Source: Paenibacillus pedocola
GTDB taxonomy: Bacteria > Bacillota > Bacilli > Paenibacillales > Paenibacillaceae
Assembly (NCBI RefSeq): GCF_031599675.1
Contig: NZ_CP134223.1
Coordinates: 4,216,001-4,280,000, forward strand
Direction of reading: 5' to 3'
Length of the DNA: 64,000 bases
The position numbers and the translations under genes were made by a program. Of the stretch, positions 8,267 to 16,783 are shown in pieces. Numbering within the stretch: the first letter of the stretch is position 1; each line of letters begins with the position of its first letter. The notes beneath the pieces were generated by a model that saw only the letters and a list, made by a program, of their open reading frames with translations, ran no database searches and was not told the DNA's origin.

Positions 8267-8474
8267 TTACCCATATTTATGATTTTTGGTCTAAAAGCCC
8301 ACTGTCCGTGTTTCTGGTGTTCCTACATGCTTTCTCTTTTATGCGACAGCGCGTTACTCTGTTATTTTGACAATGCTTTACAACTGTTATTGAGTAATCT
8401 GGTACTGTGGACTGCCTCATGAGGGCATCCTTAGGCATATTAAGCTTTCTAACTTTTAAGGGGGATAAGAAACC

Positions 8475-10067
8475 ATGTTTAAAGTATTAGTATCGGATCC
8501 GATCAGTGATTTGGGCATTCAGCAATTGATGGACGCAAACGATGTAGTTGTGGACAAGAAAACAGGACTGAGCGAAGATGAACTGATTGCCATCATTGGC
8601 GAATATGACGGTCTGCTTGTCCGCAGCCAGACGACGGTTACAGAGAAAATAATCGCTGCCGGCACCAACCTGAAGGTTATCGGCCGTGCCGGAGTCGGAG
8701 TTGACAACATCAAGCTGGAGGCGGCTACGCAGCGCGGTGTCGTGGTCATTAACGCCCCGGACGGAAATACAATTACAACCTGTGAGCATGCATTCGCCAT
8801 GATGATGGCACTGGCGCGCCACATCCCGCAGGCTTATGCCAAGACGATTTCCGGCGTGTGGGATAAGAAGACCTTCCTTGGCGTAGAGCTGCGCGGCAAA
8901 ACATTAGGTGTTCTCGGTATGGGCCGCATCGGCAGCGAAGTAGCTAAACGCGCTAAAGCGTTCGGCATGAACATTCTTGCCTACGATCCGTTCCTGACCC
9001 CTGACCGTGCGGAGAAGCTGGAAGTAAAACTTGCTTCCGTTGACGACATCGTCCGCGGTGCGGATTTCATTACCGTACACACTCCGCTCACTGCCGAAAC
9101 CCGTCATATGATTTCCCGCCCGCAGTTTGAAGTTATGAAAAAGGGAATGCGTATCATTAACTGTGCCCGCGGGGGAGTCATTGATGAAATGGCACTCGTT
9201 GAAGCAATCGACAGCGGAATTGTTGCCGGGGCTGCCTTCGACGTATTCGAGAAGGAACCGCCGCAGGCCGATCACCCGTTCCTGTCCCATCCTAAGATCA
9301 TCGTAACCCCGCATCTCGGTGCCTCAACCGTAGAAGCCCAGGAGAACGTAGCCATCGACGTATCGGAGCAGGTGCTGCACATTCTGCGCAACGAGCCGTT
9401 CATCAATGCTGTTAACATTCCGCCGGTTGCACCAAGCGTAATGAATAAGCTCCAGCCATACTTCACCCTCGGCGAGAAGCTTGGCAGCTTCGCTACACAG
9501 CTCACACACGGTGCGATCAGTGAAATCACTGTCGAATATGCCGGAGATCTCTCGGACGTGGATACACAGCCGCTGACCCGCTATATTGTTAAGGGTGTGC
9601 TCTCCCGCCACTTCGGCGGCGATGTCAATATCGTCAACTCCATGCATTTGGCTAAAACCAGGGATGTTAATGTAATTGTTACGAAATCCCCTAAGACCAA
9701 AGGCTTCACTAACCTGATTACCGTTACTCTGAAAGCAGATCCGGACGAGGAACGCCTGGTAGCTGGTACCCTGCTGCAGGGATACGGCGAGCGTATCGTC
9801 CAAGTGAATAAATTCCCGGTCGACATTGCTCCGGAAGGCCATCAAATTCTGATCTCCCACAACGATAAACCGGGAATTATCGGTCTCGTCGGCACATTGC
9901 TGGGTGAAAATGACGTCAATATCGCATCCATGCAGGTGGGACGCAAAATCGTCGGCGGTGCGGCAATTATGCTTCTGACCGTCGACAAGGCAGTACCGCA
10001 GCAAGTCCTGGTTAAGCTGGCCGGATTGCAGGAAATTAATACTGCAGAAGAAGTTATTCTGCTGTAG
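8475..10067 (+). CDS. serA: D-3-phosphoglycerate dehydrogenase
   Basis: This 530-residue protein oxidises 3-phosphoglycerate to 3-phosphohydroxypyruvate, the first step of serine synthesis. It has the long form: substrate/NAD domains (residues 1-315, with the dinucleotide loop GMGRIGSE, the catalytic-region ARGG and the active-site histidine in PHLGAST), an intervening domain (about 320-450), and a C-terminal ACT domain (DKPGIIGLVGTLLGENDVNI). The ACT domain is typical of allosteric control by serine. Expression is set by the upstream T-box with an AGC serine specifier, which agrees with the pathway. The start has a GGGGGA ribosome-binding site 9 nt upstream. Confidence 0.96.
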   Translation: MFKVLVSDPISDLGIQQLMDANDVVVDKKTGLSEDELIAIIGEYDGLLVRSQTTVTEKIIAAGTNLKVIGRAGVGVDNIKLEAATQRGVVVINAPDGNTITTCEHAFAMMMALARHIPQAYAKTISGVWDKKTFLGVELRGKTLGVLGMGRIGSEVAKRAKAFGMNILAYDPFLTPDRAEKLEVKLASVDDIVRGADFITVHTPLTAETRHMISRPQFEVMKKGMRIINCARGGVIDEMALVEAIDSGIVAGAAFDVFEKEPPQADHPFLSHPKIIVTPHLGASTVEAQENVAIDVSEQVLHILRNEPFINAVNIPPVAPSVMNKLQPYFTLGEKLGSFATQLTHGAISEITVEYAGDLSDVDTQPLTRYIVKGVLSRHFGGDVNIVNSMHLAKTRDVNVIVTKSPKTKGFTNLITVTLKADPDEERLVAGTLLQGYGERIVQVNKFPVDIAPEGHQILISHNDKPGIIGLVGTLLGENDVNIASMQVGRKIVGGAAIMLLTVDKAVPQQVLVKLAGLQEINTAEEVILL

Positions 10068-10083
10068 AATCTTTTAGCAAATA

Positions 10084-10139
10084 AAAAACGCCCGTTCGGA
10101 ATGCGGCTGGATTGCCGTCCATTCCAAACGGGCGTTTTT
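10084..10139 (+). terminator. Bidirectional terminator between serA and the SDR gene
   Basis: The long stem AAAAACGCCCGTT-GGAATG / CATTCC-AACGGGCGTTTTT has poly-A and poly-T flanks. It serves serA on the plus strand and the converging SDR gene on the minus strand. Confidence 0.9.
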
Positions 10140-10141
10140 CT

Positions 10142-10990
10142 TTATTCAGGGACGTGAAAGACCGGCACTCTGCGTCCGTCAATATCCGTGAATCCGTATT
10201 TCTCCGCCAGTTCCCCTACCTGCAGTGGAATTCCCGTCAAAGCCATCTTATCAGCATCTGCGGCCAGGGCCACTACTGCCCGTCCTATATACGCCGTAGA
10301 TTCACTTGACTTCAGTTCCTCCACCTCCTGCCAATGTGCCTCGTCTGTACCAAGGCTCTCCAGCACCAGCTCGGTCCGCATCCACCCGGGTGACAGCGGA
10401 ATAACGGCAATTCCGTCCGCAGCGAGTTCAACAGACAATCCGTAAGCCATGCGAACCAGTGCATTTTTGGCCAGATCATAATATAAATTACCGATGTATT
10501 TATAACGGTCCCAATAGGTGGTGTGAATAATCAGTCTCCCGCCGTCCTGGCTGCTGCGCATCAGCGGAATCGCATAATAGTTAGTCATCAGCTGCGCCCT
10601 GACACCAGCATCGAACATATTCCCCCAGTGCTCTGTCGGCAGCTCCCAGAACGGTTTGCTGTCGATCGGGAGTTCATTACCGCCCCATACATTGTTGACC
10701 AGGATATCAAGTCTGCCCTGCTCTTCGGCGATCTGCCGGACAACACTCTCTGTCTGACTATCCTTAGTGTGGTCACAGCGGATAGCCGCTCCCTCACCTC
10801 CACTAAGGAGAATCTCATTTATCACACTGTCTACTGTCCCTTTCCGGCGCCCTTCCTGCTGGGCACCGGAACTTCTGCCGGTTAGATAGACGTAAGCGCC
10901 CGCTTTGGCCAGTTCCATCGCGATCCCCCGCCCTGCTCCTCTGCTTGCTCCGGTAACCAGTGCTACTTTTCCCCGCAGATTTGTCAACAT
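10142..10990 (-). CDS. SDR family oxidoreductase
   Basis: The start is the ATG at 10990, preceded by GAGGGG; the open frame runs 6 codons further. The 282-residue protein is a short-chain dehydrogenase/reductase. It has the cofactor loop TGASRGAGRG near the N-terminus, an NNVWGG segment in place of the usual NNAG, and a YxxxK catalytic pair in YYDLAKNAL with an upstream T/S region (IIHTTYWDRY). The C-terminus is somewhat long. The substrate is unknown. It is divergent from a WYL-domain regulator and separated from it by 136 nt, which suggests local control by that regulator. Confidence 0.85.
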   Translation of the reverse strand: MLTNLRGKVALVTGASRGAGRGIAMELAKAGAYVYLTGRSSGAQQEGRRKGTVDSVINEILLSGGEGAAIRCDHTKDSQTESVVRQIAEEQGRLDILVNNVWGGNELPIDSKPFWELPTEHWGNMFDAGVRAQLMTNYYAIPLMRSSQDGGRLIIHTTYWDRYKYIGNLYYDLAKNALVRMAYGLSVELAADGIAVIPLSPGWMRTELVLESLGTDEAHWQEVEELKSSESTAYIGRAVVALAADADKMALTGIPLQVGELAEKYGFTDIDGRRVPVFHVPE

Positions 10991-11075
10991 TAATTCGCCC
11001 CTCTCCATTTTCAGTCCTTAGTATTGTTTCTCCGCTTTCGTTAATTATTGTAACGCTTATATATGACACCAATTG

Positions 11076-11087
11076 ACATATATATGT
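11076..11087. promoter_or_regulatory. Palindromic operator candidate between SDR and WYL genes
   Basis: A perfect 12-nt palindrome ACATATATATGT sits in the divergent intergenic region. It overlaps a TTGACA hexamer (11073-11078) and lies upstream of the WYL regulator start. It is a reasonable site for autoregulation, but AT-rich palindromes also arise by chance. Confidence 0.35.
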
Positions 11088-11126
11088 GGTACACTGAAAA
11101 AAACGTTTTAGGAGAGGAGTGATTTA

Positions 11127-12098
11127 ATGAGGGCAGACCGCTTATTATCCATAATGCTTCTGCTGCAAAGCCGAGGCAAACTCAGCTCACGTGAGCTTGC
11201 ACGTATGCTTGAGGTCTCTGAGCGGACCGTTATACGCGACATGGAGGCGCTCAGTTCCTCCGGAGTCCCTGTGCTGGCAGAAAGAGGACGCGATGGCGGC
11301 TGGATGCTTGCTGAAGGCTACAGAACTTCCTTGACAGGAATGAAGCCGAATGAGATTGGCTCTTTGCTCCTGACAGCAGATGCCTCAATCTTAGAAGCGC
11401 TGGGAATTCAGGATGATTTCTCTTCTGCTGTCCGCAAACTGGAAGCAGCAGCCAAACCTCAAGACTCTCCGCTCCAATTTCTGAGTTCGCGTATCCATAT
11501 CGATGGTGCCGGATGGCATCCTTCCGGTGAGTCTTATCCTTTCCTTACATTGCTGCAGGAAGCTATCTGGGAGAACCGGAAAGTATCGCTCACTTACAGT
11601 AATGGCGATGAATGCACGGTTAGGCTGATTTCTCCGCTCGGACTTGTGGCCAAACGCGGTGTCTGGTATGTCGTTGCCGAAACCAGCAATGGAATGAGGA
11701 CCTACCGGGTTTCCAGAATCACCGATGCCCAAATCACCCGCGATATGTTTACCCGGCCGCAAGGATTTGAGCTGGCCCGCTATTGGGAGGAATCCACAGC
11801 CTCCTTCAAATCAGGGCTGCCCCGCTACCCTGCCACCTTGCTGATCTTGGAAACTGCACTAGCGTCTCTTCAGCAGGAACGGTATGTATCCGTCACAAGC
11901 ATCGAGCCGTCCTTCAAAGCCGGCTGGCTGACAGTCCTTGCCGATTTCCAGACACTGGAATCCGCCTGCAAAATTATATTATCGTTAGGACAACATGCTC
12001 TGGTTACTGGGCCTCAGGAACTGATTGACAGTGTGATAACCAGCTTGCGGGAAACCATTACTTTATATGAAGAAAGAATGCAATACCCCCTTCTTTAG
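11127..12098 (+). CDS. HTH/WYL-domain transcriptional regulator
   Basis: This 323-residue protein has an N-terminal helix-turn-helix of DeoR type (residues 1-60; LSSRELARMLEVSERTVIRDMEAL). A central WYL domain follows (about 145-215, KVSLTYSNGDE...SPLGLVAKRGVWYVVAE) and then a C-terminal WCX-type extension. WYL proteins are usually ligand- or nucleic-acid-responsive repressors or activators. Divergent pairing with the SDR gene suggests it controls that gene and itself. The start ATG has a GGAGAGGAG ribosome-binding site. The effector cannot be inferred. Confidence 0.88.
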   Translation: MRADRLLSIMLLLQSRGKLSSRELARMLEVSERTVIRDMEALSSSGVPVLAERGRDGGWMLAEGYRTSLTGMKPNEIGSLLLTADASILEALGIQDDFSSAVRKLEAAAKPQDSPLQFLSSRIHIDGAGWHPSGESYPFLTLLQEAIWENRKVSLTYSNGDECTVRLISPLGLVAKRGVWYVVAETSNGMRTYRVSRITDAQITRDMFTRPQGFELARYWEESTASFKSGLPRYPATLLILETALASLQQERYVSVTSIEPSFKAGWLTVLADFQTLESACKIILSLGQHALVTGPQELIDSVITSLRETITLYEERMQYPLL

Positions 12099-12203
12099 AC
12101 ATGCTTAATTGATGATTTATGTCAGTTCTTACAATAGACTGATCCCCCGTTAATCACCTATAATATTACAATACACACCATATTTTTTAGGGGGAACTTT
12201 ATT

Positions 12204-13454
12204 ATGAACTGGTTGACCAAGCTTCCGTTAAAACAGAGAATTGTTGCCGGTTGTTATCTTGTCGCTGCATTATTTGCTGTCCCGGTTTTAATCACAATGG
12301 TGATTATGGGCAAAATCATTCTCGGCATCGTGCTCGTTGCCGCATTGGCCGGCCTGACTTATCCTCTTGCGCGCTATGTTGAGAGAACGCTTACATCCTC
12401 TTTTGACGATATCTCCAATGTAACTCACACGATTGCAAAAGGTGACTTCACTCTTAGGGCAGACGAAAACGGATCGATGGGAGAGGTCAGCCGTTCCTTC
12501 AACACTATGATAGACAAGCTGAAGAAAATTCTGACAGAGGCTTCACAGATCACCCGCCATGTAATGGACGCCAGCAGAGGCATCGAGGATAAGAACCAGA
12601 ACCTAAAAATAGTAATGGCACAGGTTGCTTCTTCTTCCAATGAACTGGCCCAGGGGGCGAATGAGATCTCCGTGGATATTGCAGATATGACGGATTCGAT
12701 CAAGGATATTGAAATCAAAGTCTCCAACTATACAAGCTCTACCAAGGAAATGAATAAACGTTCTATACATACGCTTGAACTTGTCGAAAAAGGCAGGCTG
12801 TCCGTTGACACCCAGGCAGAAGGTATGCGCAAAAATATTGAAGCCACGAACAAGGTGGCCAGCACCATCGAGACGCTCTCACAAAATGCCCGCGGCATTT
12901 CGATGATTGCTAAGAGCATTACGGAAATCGCCGAACAGACCAATCTGCTGTCGCTTAACGCCTCGATTGAGGCTGCACGTGCGGGTGAGCATGGGCGCGG
13001 TTTCGCCGTTGTCGCTCAGGAAGTACGGAAGCTCGCTGAAGAGTCCACTTCCTCCACCAAAGAAGTCTTCGGTCTGGTCCGCAGCATTGAAGCCGATATC
13101 AAGCAGGCTGTGGAGAATATCGCAATCAATGAAGAAGTGGTTCAAGTACAGAATGAGATGATCGTCGAAACCGCACATATTTTCTCGCAAATTGTTCAAA
13201 GTGTCCAATACATAACCGAACAAATCGCTGCCTTCTCTGCGGAGAGTGACCTCATGCTGGAAAGTGCGCTCAAGATCTCCAGTGCCATTGAAAATATATC
13301 CGCGATCACCCAGCAGACTGCAGCCGGTACTGAAGAAGTATCCGCAGCCATGAACGAGCAGATTAACGCCTTGCAGTCCGTTGCCGAAGAGACCGATAAA
13401 ATGACCCAAGCGGTCTTCCAGCTGCAAAAAACCATTCATATTTTCAAATTTTAG
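12204..13454 (+). CDS. Methyl-accepting chemotaxis-like protein without extracellular sensor
   Basis: The 416-residue protein has two closely spaced hydrophobic helices (about residues 15-57) with almost no loop between them, then a HAMP domain (60-115). The rest is the coiled-coil signalling domain with the conserved hairpin tip (AEQTNLLSLNASIEAARAGE, near residue 240-260). There is no periplasmic or PAS ligand-binding domain. Such proteins sense the membrane or cytoplasm, or act through partners. The tip should contact CheA/CheW. It stands alone just upstream of the c-di-GMP-controlled cluster. A strong terminator ends it, so it is a separate transcript. Confidence 0.88.
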   Translation: MNWLTKLPLKQRIVAGCYLVAALFAVPVLITMVIMGKIILGIVLVAALAGLTYPLARYVERTLTSSFDDISNVTHTIAKGDFTLRADENGSMGEVSRSFNTMIDKLKKILTEASQITRHVMDASRGIEDKNQNLKIVMAQVASSSNELAQGANEISVDIADMTDSIKDIEIKVSNYTSSTKEMNKRSIHTLELVEKGRLSVDTQAEGMRKNIEATNKVASTIETLSQNARGISMIAKSITEIAEQTNLLSLNASIEAARAGEHGRGFAVVAQEVRKLAEESTSSTKEVFGLVRSIEADIKQAVENIAINEEVVQVQNEMIVETAHIFSQIVQSVQYITEQIAAFSAESDLMLESALKISSAIENISAITQQTAAGTEEVSAAMNEQINALQSVAEETDKMTQAVFQLQKTIHIFKF

Positions 13455-13471
13455 TTCACTTAATTTTACTG

Positions 13472-13501
13472 CTGCCGCTTACCTTAAGCGGCAGTTTTTT
13501 T
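13472..13501 (+). terminator. Terminator of the MCP-like gene
   Basis: CTGCCGCTT / AAGCGGCAG stem with a 5-nt loop, followed by T7. Confidence 0.9.
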
Positions 13502-13842
13502 GTGGCGTTACCCTCCGCATAATTTGATTTATTCATAGAAGTACTGACGATAATGCTTTTGCACTTCTCCTCTGCAGCTCCTCTTCTTCTTAATCATAAC
13601 CAGTACTTCTCCCTTTAGGTCTTTTCCCCCATTTAATCTAATTCACCTCATGAATTTACAATTACTATATATAAATAGTTCAAATAGCCCATTTCTTTTT
13701 TAGTTTTGGAAGCTTGCCCCTATGTTCACTAAGCATTCAAGTAGTGGTTAGCATTTGCATTATCAGACATTTTTTTCATTATATATATCCTGAATAAAGT
13801 TCTGCAATTCGTCAATTTCTGATTTTTTCCGCAGAAAATATA
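13502..13842. other. AT-rich intergenic stretch without recognised gene
   Basis: This 340-nt AT-rich region between the MCP terminator and the promoter of the riboswitch-controlled operon shows no credible coding frame, repeat or RNA motif. A short minus-strand frame at its right end overlaps the riboswitch and is not convincing. Confidence 0.6.
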
Positions 13843-13870
13843 TTGACAAAGATAGAGTTGAAAATATATT
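13843..13870 (+). promoter_or_regulatory. Sigma-A promoter of the riboswitch-controlled cluster
   Basis: TTGACA (13843-13848), 16-nt spacer, TATATT (13865-13870), about 40 nt upstream of the aptamer. Confidence 0.65.
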
Positions 13871-13904
13871 GTAAAGTAAAATTATCCAATGAAAATTTAA
13901 ACAA

Positions 13905-13995
13905 TAATTGGCAAAATTCTCCGAAAGGGAATGACGCAAAGCCATGGATCTACAGTCTCATTTTATCGGGACCAGGACAGCCAGGTTGCCTAAGA
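13905..13995 (+). ncRNA. Cyclic di-GMP-I (GEMM) riboswitch aptamer
   Basis: The element shows the GEMM-I hallmarks. There is a closing stem GGCAA (13910-13914) with TTGCC (13986-13990). A short hairpin is capped by the GNRA loop GAAA (ATTC...CC-GAAA-GG-GAAT). The invariant ACGCAAAGCCA follows at 13934-13944, and a second arm ends in the tetraloop-receptor side GACAGCCAGGTTGCC. The family binds cyclic di-GMP at the three-way junction. It lies between a sigma-A-like promoter and a rho-independent terminator at 14046-14078, both upstream of the ThDP-enzyme gene, so c-di-GMP should control read-through. I cannot decide from sequence whether ligand turns the operon on or off. Confidence 0.9.
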
Positions 13996-14045
13996 GCCGG
14001 AACGTTTGAGATTCCTTACGTTCTAAATGACTATTTAAGCAACCG

Positions 14046-14078
14046 CCTGTACTCCCTGAGTACAGGTTTTCTATTTTC
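14046..14078 (+). terminator. Riboswitch expression-platform terminator
   Basis: A perfect 9-bp stem CCTGTACTC / GAGTACAGG with a 3-nt loop is followed by a T-rich tract (TTTTCTATTTT). It ends only about 17 nt before the first ATG of the ThDP-enzyme gene, so it must act as an attenuator rather than end an upstream gene. A second hairpin (GGAACG...CGTTCT, about 13999-14033) lies between aptamer and terminator and may be the alternative fold. Confidence 0.85.
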
Positions 14079-14094
14079 GCAAGATAAATACACA

Positions 14095-15747
14095 ATGGAT
14101 AGGGTGGAGCTTTTGAAAACAGTCGCAGATCATATGGCTGAGGCACTACGAAACCTCGGTGTAACACATTCCTTTGGTATCATCGGCAAATCTATATGTC
14201 CCGTTGTTCTCAAAATGGTTGATTACGGCATTGAGTTTATTCCAGGAAGACATGAATCAAGCTCCGGATTCGAAGCCGCCGGCTATGCTCTTAAAACCGG
14301 TAATCTCGGGGTAGCCTTCGGCACCTCGGGACCCGGCGGAACGAATCTACTTACTGCTGCAGCCCATGCCAAGGCAAATAACCTCCCTGTTCTGTTTATT
14401 ACCGGACATCAGTCCATAAAGGAGCTGGGGATTCCCCAGTGCCAGGATTCCTCATCCTATCTGGCAGATCTGGCGGAGATGTTCAGACCCGCTACGCTAT
14501 TCAGCAAGCTGGTAGAACGCGGCGATCATTTTAGTACCATTTTTAATCATGCTGTCTCTATCGCCCTAGGCGGTCAGCGCGGACCGGTCCACTTATGTCT
14601 CCCCTTTGATGTCCAGACCGAAAGGCTCGAAGAGTGCCGAATTGTGATTCCTGAACGCGAGTCACTCATCAGCATTGCTAATTTCGAGCGGGTAGTTTCC
14701 GCCATTAATAAGGCCTCTAATCCCCTTATTATCGCCGGTAAGGGCGTGAACCGTTCCGGTGCCCACCAGGAGCTTGCGCAGCTGGCTGAAACGTTCAATA
14801 TTCCTGTGGTTACTTCTCCCGGGGGCAAGGGCGCCATTGCCTGGGATCACCCGCTGTATCACGGCCCGGTCGGTGTGGGTGGCTGCAGTCATGGTGATGA
14901 TTTGCTGAATAGCAGCGACCTGTATATTGTACTTGGTTCTCGCCTCAGTGATATGACCATCTGTAATCTTAAGGCGGAGAATCACCCGGCTACCCTGATC
15001 CAATTCGATGTCGATCCTACTTATGTCGGTAAAATTCTGAACTCACAGACTATCCCGGTTAGCGGTGATGTACGTGACAATCTGGCTTACTATCTGGAGC
15101 ATATCGATAGAGACACTATTAAAAAACATAAAACAAAAGCCGATGTTCATTATGCAGAAGAATTACCAGTACTGCCTAAACTTTCACTTGCTTCGGTAAT
15201 GAGTACTTTTAGTGACATGATCCCATATAACAGTTTAGTTTTTGTGGATGATGGCAGCCATGGCTTTAATGCCGTGAAATGGTACAACGTGAAGAAACCC
15301 GGCAGCTTTATCTTCGATGCTTATTTTGCCTGCATGGGCAATGCCATCGGTATGGCTATAGGTGCTAAAGTTGCTGCGCCGGAAGAAACGGTATTCTGCA
15401 TTACCGGTGACGGCTGCTTTATGATGCTTGGCGCCGAAATAAACACCGCAGTGTGCAAGAACATCCCGGTTATTTTTATCGTGGTCAACAACATGCAGCT
15501 GGACATGGCTCTAAAGGGTATGGAAAAAACAACCGGCAGAATCGATGGCACAATCTTCGAAGTTCCGATGGACGCAGTGAAATTCGCCGAATCACTCGGA
15601 GCGACCGGCTACAGATGCGAGACAGCTGACCAATTCTCTGCAGCCGTAAATGCTGCGGTAGAATCCAACCGGGTAGCTGTTATTGAGCTGCTGACCGACC
15701 GTGATGAAATGCCTCCAACGGCCCACCGCACCTTAAATCTCGACTAA
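14095..15747 (+). CDS. Thiamine-diphosphate-dependent enzyme, acetolactate synthase-like
   Basis: From ATG 14095 the product is 550 residues with the three-domain ThDP fold. The N-terminal PYR domain carries the catalytic glutamate (GRHES, E54) and GTSGPGGTN. A central domain follows (about 190-330), then a C-terminal PP domain with the ThDP motif GDG...NN (GDGCFMMLGAEIN to VVNN). The family includes acetolactate synthases, benzoylformate and sulfopyruvate decarboxylases and other carboligases. Regulatory-subunit and branched-chain genes are absent, so isoleucine/valine synthesis is unlikely. The start is uncertain: ATG 14095 has a weak site, while TTG 14113 follows GGTGGAG closely. It is the first gene under the c-di-GMP riboswitch. 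Confidence 0.85.
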   Translation: MDRVELLKTVADHMAEALRNLGVTHSFGIIGKSICPVVLKMVDYGIEFIPGRHESSSGFEAAGYALKTGNLGVAFGTSGPGGTNLLTAAAHAKANNLPVLFITGHQSIKELGIPQCQDSSSYLADLAEMFRPATLFSKLVERGDHFSTIFNHAVSIALGGQRGPVHLCLPFDVQTERLEECRIVIPERESLISIANFERVVSAINKASNPLIIAGKGVNRSGAHQELAQLAETFNIPVVTSPGGKGAIAWDHPLYHGPVGVGGCSHGDDLLNSSDLYIVLGSRLSDMTICNLKAENHPATLIQFDVDPTYVGKILNSQTIPVSGDVRDNLAYYLEHIDRDTIKKHKTKADVHYAEELPVLPKLSLASVMSTFSDMIPYNSLVFVDDGSHGFNAVKWYNVKKPGSFIFDAYFACMGNAIGMAIGAKVAAPEETVFCITGDGCFMMLGAEINTAVCKNIPVIFIVVNNMQLDMALKGMEKTTGRIDGTIFEVPMDAVKFAESLGATGYRCETADQFSAAVNAAVESNRVAVIELLTDRDEMPPTAHRTLNLD

Positions 15748-15818
15748 CCGGATTAATCGGCACAGCTCAACTTGTCATATTCTTTCGTGATGCTATCAAA
15801 TTTCAGGAGGTATCTTCT

Positions 15819-16187
15819 GTGGAAAATACGGTTAACAGCGGTCTAAAGCACTTCTCCAATCTGTCCGGCGACTATGGCGCCAAAGCTCTGGCTCCGATTA
15901 AAGAGCATTTTCCGGAATTGGCTGAGTACATCATGGGTAATGCTTACGGCGACATTTTTCAGCGCACTACGATCGGTTCTGACTGGAAGGAAATTGCCGT
16001 CATTTCCTCTCTGATCACCATGGGGCAGTTTGAGCAATTAGGGGTTCATTATGTGATGGCGCTGCGAGTCGGTATGACCGTAGATCAGATCAAGGGGATT
16101 TTGCTACATCTGGTACCGTGCGTCGGTGCTCCGAGAGTCATTTCCGCCTTTAATGTCCTGCTTGCCACACTCGAAGAAATCCAATAA
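15819..16187 (+). CDS. Carboxymuconolactone decarboxylase (CMD) family protein
   Basis: This 122-residue protein starts at a GTG with AGGAGG 8 nt upstream, 71 nt after the ThDP-enzyme gene. It is a small all-helical CMD/AhpD-like protein (KEIAVISSLITMGQFEQLGVH...). The CxxC of AhpD peroxidase-type members is missing, and only one cysteine is present (VPCVGAP). The fold-defining E-x-x-x-L and GxxxxHxxxALRxG elements resemble gamma-carboxymuconolactone decarboxylase. It probably acts on a product or intermediate of the preceding enzyme; the reaction is unknown. No terminator separates it from that gene, so it should share riboswitch control. Confidence 0.8.
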   Translation: MENTVNSGLKHFSNLSGDYGAKALAPIKEHFPELAEYIMGNAYGDIFQRTTIGSDWKEIAVISSLITMGQFEQLGVHYVMALRVGMTVDQIKGILLHLVPCVGAPRVISAFNVLLATLEEIQ

Positions 16188-16227
16188 ATTGATTTGTGGC
16201 ACTTTAATGCATGATTCGACTTTTTTC

Positions 16228-16257
16228 TTGCACAATTGAGAATATTATGGTTATATT
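16228..16257 (+). promoter_or_regulatory. Possible internal promoter before the small STAS-like gene
   Basis: TTGCAC (16228-16233) then 17-18 nt to TTATAT/TATATT (16251-16257). It would allow the last two genes of the cluster to be expressed apart from the riboswitch. Confidence 0.35.
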
Positions 16258-16333
16258 AAGGCAAATTATCCCATTACCTAAAGTTTGTTGTCGAAAACCG
16301 GCTTAAAACTTCTAGTTTTTGGATATATAAAAA

Positions 16334-16365
16334 AGCCGACCAATGCTGGCCGGCTCATATTTTGC
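16334..16365 (+). terminator. Hairpin with weak T-tract inside the cluster
   Basis: AGCCGACC / GGCCGGCT stem (one A-C mismatch) with a 6-nt loop, then CATATTTTG. It could be a terminator of the first two genes or an attenuator of the next two; the T-tract is poor. Confidence 0.45.
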
Positions 16366-16403
16366 AGAAGACACACACATTCAATTTTGGGAGAGATGAG
16401 CAC

Positions 16404-16748
16404 ATGGGTAAATTTATTTTGAAAACCGATTCTGTTAACAAGATCATTAATGTCGAATTAGAAGGTACCTTCTCCAATGAGGACGGCCTTAAATCGATTC
16501 AAGCTTATCAGCAGACGGTCAATCCGATCACACCCTCTGAATATGCTCTGCAGATCGACTGCAGAAAGCTAAATGTTACTGCTCCAGATGTTGTGCCGCT
16601 GTTGGAAGGCTGCTTCATCATGTTCAAAGCAGACGGTTTCGAAAAAGTAAGCCTGACCCTTGAAAACAATCCGATCCTCAAAATGCAGCTCGCCCGTCTT
16701 GGCCGCAAAGCAGGACTAGAAAACCTGGAAATCACTTCGATCGTTTAA
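16404..16748 (+). CDS. Small hypothetical protein, possibly STAS/SpoIIAA-like
   Basis: The ATG at 16404 follows GGGAGAGATGAG. The 114-residue product alternates beta strands and helices (KIINVELEGTF, YALQIDCRKLNV, then helices and KVSLTLENNP...LEITSIV). This is broadly like a STAS or SpoIIAA-type domain, but no signature motif is present and the call is tentative. It lies 35 nt before the KAS III homologue on the same strand, so the two are co-transcribed. A role as a partner or regulator of the enzyme is inference. Confidence 0.6.
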   Translation: MGKFILKTDSVNKIINVELEGTFSNEDGLKSIQAYQQTVNPITPSEYALQIDCRKLNVTAPDVVPLLEGCFIMFKADGFEKVSLTLENNPILKMQLARLGRKAGLENLEITSIV

Positions 16749-16783
16749 GAGCATCACTCCACTAACTTTACAGGAGGGCTACC

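Noticed and set aside
13763..13945. 60-residue minus-strand ORF with a hydrophobic middle and a Spo0E-like charged tail
   Set aside because: It has no ribosome-binding site, runs through the c-di-GMP aptamer on the opposite strand, and lacks the SxxLD signature of Spo0E-type phosphatases.
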